Assembly: GCA_023442905.1 (NCBI GenBank)
Contig: JAEZWY010000226.1
Coordinates: 1 to 5,826, forward strand
Source: Bacillota bacterium
GTDB lineage: Bacteria > Bacillota > Bacilli > Lactobacillales > Aerococcaceae
Direction: 5' to 3'
Length of the DNA: 5,826 nucleotides
The position numbers were made by a program, and so were the translations under genes. How positions within the stretch are numbered: position 1 is the first letter of the stretch; each line of letters starts with the position of its first letter. The notes under the pieces were generated by a model. The model had not been told where the DNA came from, searched no databases, and saw only the letters and a program-made list of their open reading frames with translations. Below, one piece after another: positions 1 to 4,870 of this stretch.

Positions 1-102
1 CACAATACCCTCTGTTAATTTTCCAGATCGTTGGTCCTGTTTTTGAACAATTTTTACCTGGCTACCAATTTGAATATTACTTCTTTTATTACCTTCGTTC
101 AT
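1..102 (-). CDS. ywbE: YwbE-family protein, N-terminal part (runs off left edge)
   Basis: The first 34 codons are visible; the rest lies outside the window. The peptide begins MNEGNKRSNIQIGSQVKIVQ and continues with the family-typical KQDQRSGKLTEGIV. From memory this closely matches the start of Bacillus subtilis YwbE, a protein of about 60 to 70 residues (DUF2196 type) with no established function, probably a small beta-rich domain. The start is supported by a GGAG Shine-Dalgarno at 109-112, six bases before the ATG at 100-102. The ATG lies inside the last codons of the frameshifted small membrane-protein gene upstream, which ends at 89, so the two are probably co-transcribed and translationally coupled. 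Family identity is fairly sure; the function is unknown. Confidence 0.85.
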   Translation of the reverse strand, partial: MNEGNKRSNIQIGSQVKIVQKQDQRSGKLTEGIV

Positions 103-320
103 GATGGGCTCCGTTTTCAGGTCTCGAATTTTTTATAGTCGCAACCATTTGTTTAACCCATTTTATCAGAAAATCATCGAAAAAGGCCAATATGAAAAAC
201 AATGGAAAGCCAGTCGCTGTGCCTTTACTAATATCACCAGTTATAATCCCAACAACAAACCAACATAAAATACCGTAGCATAATTATTCGCGTTCCATTT
301 CTAAAATTAAACCTCCACAT
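89..320 (-). pseudogene. Small membrane-protein gene, apparently frameshifted, overlapping the ywbE start
   Basis: I do not recognise the family. From the ATG at 318-320 one frame reads MWRFNFRNGTRIIMLRYFML and then VC before continuing CWDYNW to a stop. The neighbouring frame, entered around 255-265, continues sensibly as FVVGIITGDISKG, then GFPLFFILAFFDDFLIKWVK, then a polar tail ending at the TAA at 89-91. Joined, these give about 76 residues with a basic N-terminus, two hydrophobic segments and a charged tail. The second frame has no ATG, GTG or TTG before its hydrophobic part and is closed by TAA just upstream, so it cannot stand alone as an intact gene. The span is 232 bases, one more than a multiple of three, as expected for one extra base (or two missing). 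A GAGG at 325-328 lies only four bases before the ATG. A real frameshift, a sequencing error in the TTGGTTTGTTGTTGGG run, or recoding are all possible. Confidence 0.55.
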
Positions 321-440
321 CAGTCCTCTAGCATCCTAAACTTATCTAACTTTTTATAGTTCATTTTTCTCAAATTATTGAAAGCATGATTGTATGTTTT
401 ATATTGTAATATGCATAATTGCGAATATTATTTTTGGGAT

Positions 441-471
441 AAAAAAGGCTATAATCTATTCAATTATAGCC
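441..471 (-). terminator. Intrinsic terminator of metY
   Basis: On the minus strand GGCTATAAT and ATTATAGCC form a perfect 9-bp stem (arms 463-471 and 447-455) around a 7-base loop, followed directly by six T (441-446). It lies about 50 bases past the metY stop codon and separates metY from the small-membrane-protein/ywbE unit. Confidence 0.85.
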
Positions 472-521
472 TGCATAAGATATAAAATTGTTCCTACATC
501 AATCTATCTATTACTAAGTCG

Positions 522-1799
522 TTAAATCGCAGCTAATGCTTTATCTAAGTCAGCTATGATATCATCCACATTTTCAATTCCGATAGACAAACGGATTGTT
601 TCAGGTTTAATGCCACCTTCAGCTAATTCTTCTTCAGTTAACTGACTATGGGTCATTGAAGCCGGGTGAACCACTAATGATTTAGCATCTCCAACATTCG
701 CTAATAGAGAGAATAGTTCTAGATTTTCAATGAATTTAACTCCACCTTCATAGCCACCTTTAACACCAAAGGTAAAGATTGAACCTGCCCCTAGAGGTAA
801 GTATTTTTCTTTTAAGCTATAATATGGGCTACTTTCTAACCCCGCATAATCAACCCATTCTACTTTGTCGTGTTGCGCTAAGAATGTAGCGACTTTCTCT
901 GCATTTTCAACATGACGATCCATACGTACATGTAATGATTCTAAGCCTTGAACTAATAACCACGCATTGAAAGGTGAAATTGAAGCCCCAGTATCACGTA
1001 ATAGCGTCGCACGAATTTTTGTAGTATATGCTGCTGGGCCAAAGGCATCTGCGAAAACAAGATCATTATAAGTTGGATCTGCTTGACTTAAGCCTGGGAA
1101 CTTATCATTTTGTTTCCAGTCAAACTGCCCACTTTCTACAATTACCCCACCGATTGAAGTACCATGACCACCAATAAATTTAGTCGCTGAATGGACAACG
1201 ATATCTGCACCATGTTCAATAGGTCGTGATAGATAAGGTGTTGCAAAAGTATTATCAACGATTAGTGGAATACCATGTTTATGCGCTACTTCAGCTAAGC
1301 CGCTAATATCTTCAATATTTCCAGCCGGATTGCCGATTGTTTCTACAAATACAGCCTTGGTATTGTCTTGAATAGCTTGGTCTACATTCGCTAAATCACT
1401 CGTATCTACTATCGTCACATCGATACCGAAGTCCTTGAAAGTATGTTCAAATAAGTTGTGGCTTCCGCCGTATAGGTTAGCTGTCGCTACAATGTGGTCT
1501 CCTGCTTTAGCTAAAACTTGAATAGCATAAGTAATAGCGGCCATACCCGAAGCGACAGCCAAACCAGCTGAACCGCCTTCTAAAGCAGCCACTCTACCTT
1601 CAAAGACGCCCTGAGTAGGATTTGTGATTCGCGTATAAATATTGCCACCTTCTGCTAAAGCAAAACGATTAGCGCCCTGCGCTACATCATCAAAAACATA
1701 AGCTGTTGTTTGGTGTAAAGGAACAGCGCGTGAGCCTGTTTCATCAATCGTTTGGGCAGCGTGAATGGCTTGTGTCTCAATTTTATAGTCTTTTGTCAT
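522..1799 (-). CDS. metY: O-acetylhomoserine sulfhydrylase (aminocarboxypropyltransferase), PLP-dependent
   Basis: This cytosolic enzyme makes homocysteine from O-acetylhomoserine and sulfide for methionine synthesis; many members also act on O-acetylserine. The 425 residues match the usual family length. It belongs to the Cys/Met-metabolism PLP family: the Schiff-base lysine is K207 in HSATKFIGGHG, the phosphate/ring-binding parts are Y55-T-R57 (NIYTRITNPT), S84-G-M86 (ASGMAAI) and Y110 (ANLYGGS), and D182 (VDNTFATPYL) should contact the pyridine nitrogen. The long insert with DWKQNDKFPGLSQ, the HPASMTHSQL segment and the C-terminal KPETIRLSIGIE are typical of MetY rather than cystathionine gamma-synthase. 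I chose the ATG at 1797-1799, eight bases after a GGGGGA Shine-Dalgarno. An in-frame ATG at 1821-1823 would add eight residues but lacks a good site and lies right behind the terminator. The gene stands alone behind a methionine T-box leader. Confidence 0.95.
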   Translation of the reverse strand: MTKDYKIETQAIHAAQTIDETGSRAVPLHQTTAYVFDDVAQGANRFALAEGGNIYTRITNPTQGVFEGRVAALEGGSAGLAVASGMAAITYAIQVLAKAGDHIVATANLYGGSHNLFEHTFKDFGIDVTIVDTSDLANVDQAIQDNTKAVFVETIGNPAGNIEDISGLAEVAHKHGIPLIVDNTFATPYLSRPIEHGADIVVHSATKFIGGHGTSIGGVIVESGQFDWKQNDKFPGLSQADPTYNDLVFADAFGPAAYTTKIRATLLRDTGASISPFNAWLLVQGLESLHVRMDRHVENAEKVATFLAQHDKVEWVDYAGLESSPYYSLKEKYLPLGAGSIFTFGVKGGYEGGVKFIENLELFSLLANVGDAKSLVVHPASMTHSQLTEEELAEGGIKPETIRLSIGIENVDDIIADLDKALAAI

Positions 1800-1832
1800 A
1801 ATAAATTCCCCCGATTTTTTCATTTTTTCATC

Positions 1833-1873
1833 AAAAAAGCTTCCATCCCTTGCTTATGCAAAGGATGAAAGCT
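1833..1873 (-). terminator. T-box regulatory terminator before metY
   Basis: A 16-bp stem, including a few G-U pairs, joins arms 1858-1873 and 1838-1853 around a 4-base ATAA loop and runs into a T tract (1833-1838). Its 5' arm contains TTCATCCTT, the same bases that close the antiterminator, so the two structures exclude each other. This is the classic switch of T-box transcription attenuation. Confidence 0.93.
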
Positions 1874-2119
1874 ACTTCATGGTACCACCTTAATTTATTA
1901 TATTATCGCTAATATAAACTCACAGAGTACGTTAAAAAATCATTGTACTCTCTCCCTGTAACGGGGGCTCCCGAATAATCCTCACCTATCTTAGGCTTAA
2001 ACTATTATACTCCAAGACCATTTTCTTCTAATCGCCTTGACCTACTTCCACCACACATAGGCTCTCTCAGCAAGGGTCATAAAATACTTATCCCATCATC
2101 GCGTACTACATATATTGTT
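1833..2119 (-). ncRNA. T-box riboswitch leader of metY, methionine specifier
   Basis: The leader has the expected T-box parts in order on the minus strand. Stem I has AGTA in its 5' specifier-loop strand, AGAGAGCC and GGTGGAAG distal elements, and an ATG specifier at 2019-2021 followed by G and, downstream, GGAG. A CCGTTA stem II element follows, then stem III with AGAGTAC paired to GTACTCT (1945-1951 and 1924-1930). The antiterminator is exact: AAGG pairs with CCTT (1888-1891, 1861-1864) and ATGAA with TTCAT (1876-1880, 1865-1869), around the 7-base bulge TGGTACC (1881-1887). The variable base of TGGN is T, which pairs with discriminator A73 as found in tRNA-Met. Uncharged tRNA-Met should therefore favour read-through into metY. 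The specifier was placed by motif context, not by full folding; the T-box identity itself is very sure. Confidence 0.93.
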
Positions 2120-2125
2120 TAATAC

Positions 2126-2154
2126 ATGTTAATGGCATTTTGATGATAAGTCAA
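2126..2154 (-). promoter_or_regulatory. Promoter of the T-box/metY transcript
   Basis: On the minus strand, TTGACT (2149-2154) and TAACAT (2126-2131) are separated by exactly 17 bases. Transcription would begin near 2119, just before stem I of the T-box, which is where a leader of this type should start. Confidence 0.75.
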
Positions 2155-2310
2155 CTGCTTATTTTTAATTTTTATTTCATTTTAAACCTTTTGCTAAGCG
2201 TAATTCACTATATTAATAAGATGTAGCGCATAACTTTTTAAAAATTAGTTTACACCTTCATCAACTTAATTCTGCTTACAGGTAAACTCTCCGCAACTTT
2301 TACTTACGCA

Positions 2311-2448
2311 TTAAATTACTGCTGATACTTTTTCTAAACCTGTTATGCTTATACTAACACCTTCGATTCCAAAGGATAAACAGGTTGTTTCAGGCTTTAT
2401 GAGAAACCTATCATCATAAATACCACCTACAAGTATTATCGACTTAGT
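2311..2448 (-). pseudogene. Decayed C-terminal fragment of a second metY-like gene
   Basis: On the minus strand this stretch stays open for 45 codons with no start codon signal, ending in TAA. It reads VGGIYDDRFLIKPETTCLSF and then GIEGVSISITGLEKVSAVI. The intact metY ends GGIKPETIRLSIGIENVDD and then IIADLDKALAAI, with its stop at the equivalent place. A gap-free 92-base alignment of 2310-2401 with 521-612 gives 63 identities by hand count, and 16 of the last 29 residues agree. Upstream of that, GGTGGTATT matches GGTGGCATT of metY after an in-frame insertion of 18 bases. Everything N-terminal, including the PLP lysine region, is missing, so it cannot be an active enzyme. It lies in the same orientation just upstream of the metY promoter, which suggests an ancestral tandem pair with one copy lost by deletion. 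Confidence 0.8.
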
Positions 2449-2454
2449 TTATTT

Positions 2455-2928
2455 TTATAAAAAACGTTGAAGTATCTGCTTGGTTTCTTCGTCGCTTGAT
2501 TCAGTTTGATTGGCACTTTGAGAGACGGAATGGATGATATCCGCTAGATTGATTTGTTGCATCTCTGCTTCAACGCTACGTTGCAATTGATCATATTTTT
2601 CAGCTAATACACCTTGGATGTTACCCCCTACAACACAAGTTGGGGCTGTTTTTTCATCCACCCGGAATATTTGCTGGTCTTCATCAATAGCTTGATAAAT
2701 ATCGTAAAACGAAATATTTTCGGGATCTCTACTTAATGCCGGATTGGCCTTACCAGATTGGCTGATAATAAGGCCGGCCTTTTTGAGGCTACTCATAATG
2801 CGTCTAACAGAAACGGGATTAGCATTCACACTTTTGGCTATCACTTCACTTGATAAGTCCGTACCTTGAAGCATCTCGATATAAACTAAAATATGAATAG
2901 CATCACTAAACTTTACTGAATGTTTCAT
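2455..2928 (-). CDS. Rrf2-family transcriptional regulator with a single cysteine
   Basis: This 157-residue cytosolic DNA-binding protein has the N-terminal winged helix of the Rrf2 family: MKHSVKFSDAIHILVYIEML, then a helix-turn-helix around residues 25-55 (SSEVIAKSVNANPVSVRRIM), the wing, and a dimerisation region with NISFYDIYQAI. It resembles B. subtilis YwnA. It lacks the three clustered cysteines that hold the Fe-S cluster in IscR and NsrR; the only cysteine is C98, in APTCVVGGNIQ, at the position where YwnA-like members keep one. A thiol switch sensing quinones or other electrophiles is a reasonable inference, as reported for the related pneumococcal SifR. The start at 2926-2928 follows AGGTGG by nine bases; the upstream ATG at 2970 overlaps the promoter and has no good site. 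It is divergent from qorB and probably represses both genes. No clear terminator follows. Confidence 0.9.
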   Translation of the reverse strand: MKHSVKFSDAIHILVYIEMLQGTDLSSEVIAKSVNANPVSVRRIMSSLKKAGLIISQSGKANPALSRDPENISFYDIYQAIDEDQQIFRVDEKTAPTCVVGGNIQGVLAEKYDQLQRSVEAEMQQINLADIIHSVSQSANQTESSDEETKQILQRFL

Positions 2929-2951
2929 CTGAATATCCCACCTCTTTTCTC

Positions 2952-2980
2952 TTGACTTATTATAGCACATTCACTATTAT
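2952..2980 (+). promoter_or_regulatory. Promoter of qorB
   Basis: TTGACT (2952-2957) and TATTAT (2975-2980) are spaced by 17 bases. Transcription should begin near 2987, inside the left arm of the operator candidate. The -10 of the divergent rrf2 promoter lies within this spacer. Confidence 0.8.
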
Positions 2981-2987
2981 TAACCTG
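2959..2987 (-). promoter_or_regulatory. Promoter of the rrf2-type gene
   Basis: A consensus TATAAT (minus strand, 2959-2964) is preceded by TGC, making an extended -10. The -35 at a 17-base spacing (2982-2987, CAGGTT) is weak and overlaps the left arm of the inverted repeat. The two divergent promoters overlap almost fully. Confidence 0.7.
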
Positions 2988-3007
2988 TAACTTTAATTAT
3001 TACAGGT
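2983..3007. promoter_or_regulatory. Inverted-repeat operator candidate for the Rrf2 regulator
   Basis: ACCTGTAA (2983-2990) and TTACAGGT (3000-3007) are a perfect 8-bp inverted repeat with a 9-base AT-rich spacer, 25 bp in all. It covers the expected qorB start point and the -35 of the rrf2 promoter, so one bound dimer could block both genes. Its size suits a winged-helix dimer. Binding by this particular regulator is inferred from position. Confidence 0.7.
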
Positions 3008-3028
3008 AGAAAAAAGGAGTGTTTATTC

Positions 3029-3877
3029 ATGAAATATTTAGTAACTGGCGCAACAGGTGCCTTTGGTGGGCTTGCATTAGACAAATTAAAAACATTAGTT
3101 CCTGTATCAGATATCCACATCTTAGCACGTAGCGAAGAAAAAGCTGCGCCACTTGCTGAAGATGGCTATACAGTACACATCGGCGATTACTTAGATAAAG
3201 CATCTTTAAAAGCTGCCTTCACAGGTATTGACCGCTTATTACTGGTTTCATCAGCACCTGGCACTCGTCAAGAAGAACATCAAAATGCAATTGATGCAGC
3301 CAAAGAAGCTGGCGTTAGCTTTATCACCTATACAAGCTTTGCCAATGCAGACCAATCTTCTGCCGACCTAGCAACTGACCACCGTTATACCGAAAAAGCC
3401 ATCAAAGCATCCGGCATTCCTTTTACAATTTTAAGAAATAACTGGTACTTGGAAAATGAACTACCGCTAGTAGGTGCAGCTTTAAACAGTGGTAAACTAT
3501 TATACACCGCTGAAAATGGTAAAGCTGGTTGGGCATTACGTCGCGAATATGCTGAAGCAGCTGCGATTGTTTTAGCTGGTGAAAAAACGTTCCCTGAAAT
3601 CCTAGAATTATCTGGTAAACCAGTAGACTACGCGACTTTAACTAAAGCACTAGCAGAAGCAACAGGTAAAGAAATTGCCCCTCTAGAAACTAACGACGAA
3701 GCATTCGTTAAAAATCTAACTGACAATCAATTACCAGAACCAGTAGCAGGCTTCTTCCTAGCGATCCAAGGAGACATTAAAAATGGTGTATTAGATGTAC
3801 AATCAGATGACTTTGAAAAAGTATTAGGCAAGCCATTAACACCGCTTGTAGACGCCTTTAAAGAATTACTTCAATAA
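3029..3877 (+). CDS. qorB: NmrA-like NAD(P)H:quinone oxidoreductase (QorB/YtfG type)
   Basis: This 282-residue soluble protein is close in length to E. coli QorB (YtfG, 286) and similar along its whole length by recall. It is an atypical short-chain dehydrogenase: the N-terminal Rossmann motif is G7-A-T-G10-A-F-G13, followed by a basic LAR stretch at 32-34 that suits the NADPH phosphate, and GDY at 52-54. Other family marks are LLLVSS (70-75), FITYTSFANAD (98-108), HRYTEKAIKASGI (118-130) and LRNNWYLEN (135-143). The family uses NADPH to reduce quinones to hydroquinones, avoiding semiquinone radicals. A good AAGGAG site (3014-3019) lies nine bases before the ATG. The divergent Rrf2 gene and shared operator imply induction by quinone or electrophile stress. 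A terminator follows 41 bases after the stop, so it is monocistronic. Exact substrate is not visible. Confidence 0.9.
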   Translation: MKYLVTGATGAFGGLALDKLKTLVPVSDIHILARSEEKAAPLAEDGYTVHIGDYLDKASLKAAFTGIDRLLLVSSAPGTRQEEHQNAIDAAKEAGVSFITYTSFANADQSSADLATDHRYTEKAIKASGIPFTILRNNWYLENELPLVGAALNSGKLLYTAENGKAGWALRREYAEAAAIVLAGEKTFPEILELSGKPVDYATLTKALAEATGKEIAPLETNDEAFVKNLTDNQLPEPVAGFFLAIQGDIKNGVLDVQSDDFEKVLGKPLTPLVDAFKELLQ

Positions 3878-3906
3878 TTTCATATCATCCAATAAACCAC
3901 TCTTCA

Positions 3907-3965
3907 TAAAAAATCAAAAGACCCTACTAGCTAGCCATAACGGCCACTAGTAGGGTCTCTTTTTT
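3907..3965. terminator. Bidirectional terminator between qorB and the cysteine-rich gene
   Basis: AGACCCTACTAG (3919-3930) pairs perfectly with CTAGTAGGGTCT (3947-3958), with a further GCC/GGC pairing inside. On the plus strand it runs into T (3960-3965) and ends qorB. On the minus strand it is followed by TTTTGATTTTTT and ends the convergent cysteine-rich gene, whose stop is only nine bases away. Confidence 0.9.
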
Positions 3966-3966
3966 A

Positions 3967-4281
3967 CTACAGTATTGCTTTATAGTCCACATCTGTATAA
4001 GAAAAATTAGTAATCAAATTAACCAATTGATCATAAGTTTCAAGACTTATTGCCTCCTTAAATCCATCATAATCATTGACATGGACTTTTCCTATACAAC
4101 ACACGCAAACTCTAGCAATATGTGCCCCAGAACATGGCTCATCACGACAGATCACAGCAATATGATCATGCTCCTTAGGATCCCCTGTCTTACTTTTGCG
4201 AAAACGAAAATACGGCATAAAACCTAGGGCGCCAATCCCACCTACAAATTCACTAAAATTTACGCACTCATCATTAAACAT
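3967..4281 (-). CDS. Cysteine-rich 104-residue protein of unknown function under SAM-I riboswitch control
   Basis: I do not recognise this family. The 104-residue product has six cysteines: C6, C45, C50, C59, C61 and C62. Five form C-x4-C-x8-C-x-CC in the middle, with H38, H40, H54 and H67 close by. This could bind zinc, another metal or an Fe-S cluster, or carry out thiol chemistry; nothing seen decides between these. The N-terminal part (FVGGIGALGFMPYF) is moderately hydrophobic but too short and glycine-rich to call a membrane segment; the tail is ordinary and helical-looking (AISLETYDQLVNLI). The ATG at 4279-4281 follows an AGGAG site (4290-4294) by eight bases; a GTG at 4288-4290 overlaps that site and is unlikely. 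The gene is monocistronic, with its own promoter, a SAM-I leader upstream and a terminator behind. The leader ties it to methionine, cysteine or SAM metabolism and predicts expression when SAM is low. The short plus-strand ORF opposite it has no support. Confidence 0.85.
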   Translation of the reverse strand: MFNDECVNFSEFVGGIGALGFMPYFRFRKSKTGDPKEHDHIAVICRDEPCSGAHIARVCVCCIGKVHVNDYDGFKEAISLETYDQLVNLITNFSYTDVDYKAIL

Positions 4282-4310
4282 TCGACACACTCCTAGTTAT
4301 TTTATTCAAT

Positions 4311-4339
4311 AAAAAAAAGCACAACGCGACTCGTCGTGC
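4311..4339 (-). terminator. Regulatory terminator of the SAM-I leader
   Basis: On the minus strand GCACGACG and CGTTGTGC form an 8-bp stem (with one G-U pair) around a 5-base loop (arms 4332-4339 and 4319-4326), followed by eight T (4311-4318). It sits 17 bases behind the aptamer and 30 bases before the start codon, as expected for SAM-induced termination. Confidence 0.9.
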
Positions 4340-4355
4340 CAATAACTTGGTTAGA

Positions 4356-4449
4356 CTCATCTATCTCTTTCGAGTTGGAATTAGCACCTTGCCAAAGGTA
4401 GGTTGCTGAAGCTTCATAGGGCCAAATCCCTCCACTTGCTCTGAATAAG
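4356..4449 (-). ncRNA. SAM-I riboswitch (S-box) aptamer
   Basis: The conserved S-box core reads in order on the minus strand: CAGAGCAAGTGGAGGGA, GGCCCTATGAAG (4412-4423), CAGCAACC (4401-4408), GGTGCTAATTCC (4377-4388) and a P4 hairpin CTC-GAAA-GAG (4365-4374). P1 closes as CTTATT (4444-4449) with GATGAG (4356-4361). The class binds S-adenosylmethionine, which stabilises P1 and lets the downstream terminator form, switching the gene off. I could not find a convincing long antiterminator pairing by eye. Identification of the aptamer is very sure. Confidence 0.95.
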
Positions 4450-4472
4450 TTGTGTTCTTTAATTGTATTCGT

Positions 4473-4501
4473 ATTATACCAAATGTATTGATAGATTTCA
4501 A
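4473..4501 (-). promoter_or_regulatory. Promoter of the SAM-I leader/cysteine-rich gene
   Basis: On the minus strand TTGAAA (4496-4501), a 17-base spacer and TATAAT (4473-4478) preceded by TGG (extended -10) make a near-consensus vegetative promoter. Transcription should begin near 4466, about 17 bases before P1 of the aptamer. Confidence 0.88.
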
Positions 4502-4581
4502 ATCGTGATGAAATTAGACAATTAGATTAAGATAAGCAAACTTTTATTCGATTTATTTATCCATTCAATTATGAAGTGAAA

Positions 4582-4629
4582 ATGATGATACCTATACGCG
4601 ACGCTAGTTCGACGTTTCAAAACTATCAT
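4582..4629. repeat. 9-bp inverted repeat with a 30-base loop
   Basis: ATGATGATA and TATCATCAT are perfect inverted copies at about 4582-4590 and 4621-4629. On the minus strand the hairpin would be followed by only a weak TTTTC, so it may be a poor terminator or a chance structure. It overlaps the 3' part of the possible 21-codon ORF. Confidence 0.4.
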
Positions 4630-4669
4630 CATCCATTTGACATATGATTGTCCTAGCTATCTTCCACAT
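4604..4669 (-). CDS. Possible 21-residue small ORF with a strong Shine-Dalgarno
   Basis: The reading frame gives MWKIARTIICQMDDDSFETS plus a final N and a TAG stop. The only strong support is a full AGGAGG (4677-4682) seven bases before the ATG (4667-4669), which is as good as any site in the window. The peptide has a basic, mildly hydrophobic start and an acidic end; it does not look like a type I toxin or a membrane peptide, and I recognise no family. The AGGAGG lies within a strong hairpin, so translation could be controlled by structure. No clear promoter precedes it; it might be read from the metallopeptidase transcript. It may equally be the remnant of a longer gene or chance. Confidence 0.25.
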   Translation of the reverse strand: MWKIARTIICQMDDDSFETSN

Positions 4670-4676
4670 GATAAAA

Positions 4677-4712
4677 CCTCCTAAAGCAAGACTGTAATCT
4701 GGCTTTAAGAGG
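4677..4712 (-). other. Hairpin that would sequester a Shine-Dalgarno site
   Basis: On the minus strand CCTCTTAAAGC (4702-4712) pairs with GCTTTAGGAGG (4677-4687) over 11 bp with one G-U pair, around a 14-base loop; weaker pairs with the following TTTT extend it to about 15 bp. The 3' arm contains the AGGAGG before the possible small ORF. The four T after the stem also allow a weak-terminator reading for the metallopeptidase transcript about 160 bases upstream. Confidence 0.5.
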
Positions 4713-4870
4713 CTTCTACAAACCATACTAGTAGCTAGTATAATCATTATTTATTTAAAAACATATGAAGATTTTGCATATAAAACCCTATTCAAATACA
4801 GTATGTGTTGCTGCACTAAAATTCCCTACATATGTATCCTATATCCATTAAGCACATTCTGTGACCCACT

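Larger units (their letters stand above)
4502..4870. other. 369-bp region without a secure gene
   Basis: This AT-rich stretch lies between the SAM-I promoter and the end of the metallopeptidase gene. It holds the hairpin at 4677-4712, a possible 21-codon ORF at 4604-4669 and an inverted repeat at 4582-4629, entered separately. A short palindrome, ATACTAG-TAG-CTAGTAT, lies near 4725-4741 without a T tract. I see no tRNA, CRISPR or transposase, and no convincing terminator right behind the metallopeptidase stop. Confidence 0.6.

Noticed and set aside
360..400. Possible promoter for the small-membrane-protein/ywbE unit (TTGAGA or TATAAA pieces)
   Set aside because: No pair of -35 and -10 boxes with acceptable spacing and match could be fixed, so no promoter was called.
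1821..1823. Upstream in-frame ATG for metY
   Set aside because: It would add eight residues (MKKSGEFI) but has no Shine-Dalgarno and includes the GGGGGA that serves the ATG at 1797-1799.
2276..2283. TTACAGGT, a copy of one operator half-site, upstream of the metY promoter
   Set aside because: The partner half is missing at the right spacing. A single 8-base match is not enough to propose control of metY by the Rrf2 regulator.
2968..2970. Upstream in-frame ATG for the Rrf2 gene
   Set aside because: It lies upstream of the TATAAT at 2959-2964 in the minus direction, so it would not be in the transcript, and family alignment starts at the MKHSVKFSDA methionine.
4027..4227. 66-codon plus-strand ORF opposite the cysteine-rich gene
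   Set aside because: No Shine-Dalgarno or promoter, and it is fully antisense to a gene with strong expression signals. It is a shadow of that gene.
4725..4741. Palindrome ATACTAG-TAG-CTAGTAT
   Set aside because: Short stem with a 3-base loop and no T tract on either strand. AT-rich palindromes of this size are expected by chance, so it was not called as a terminator or operator.
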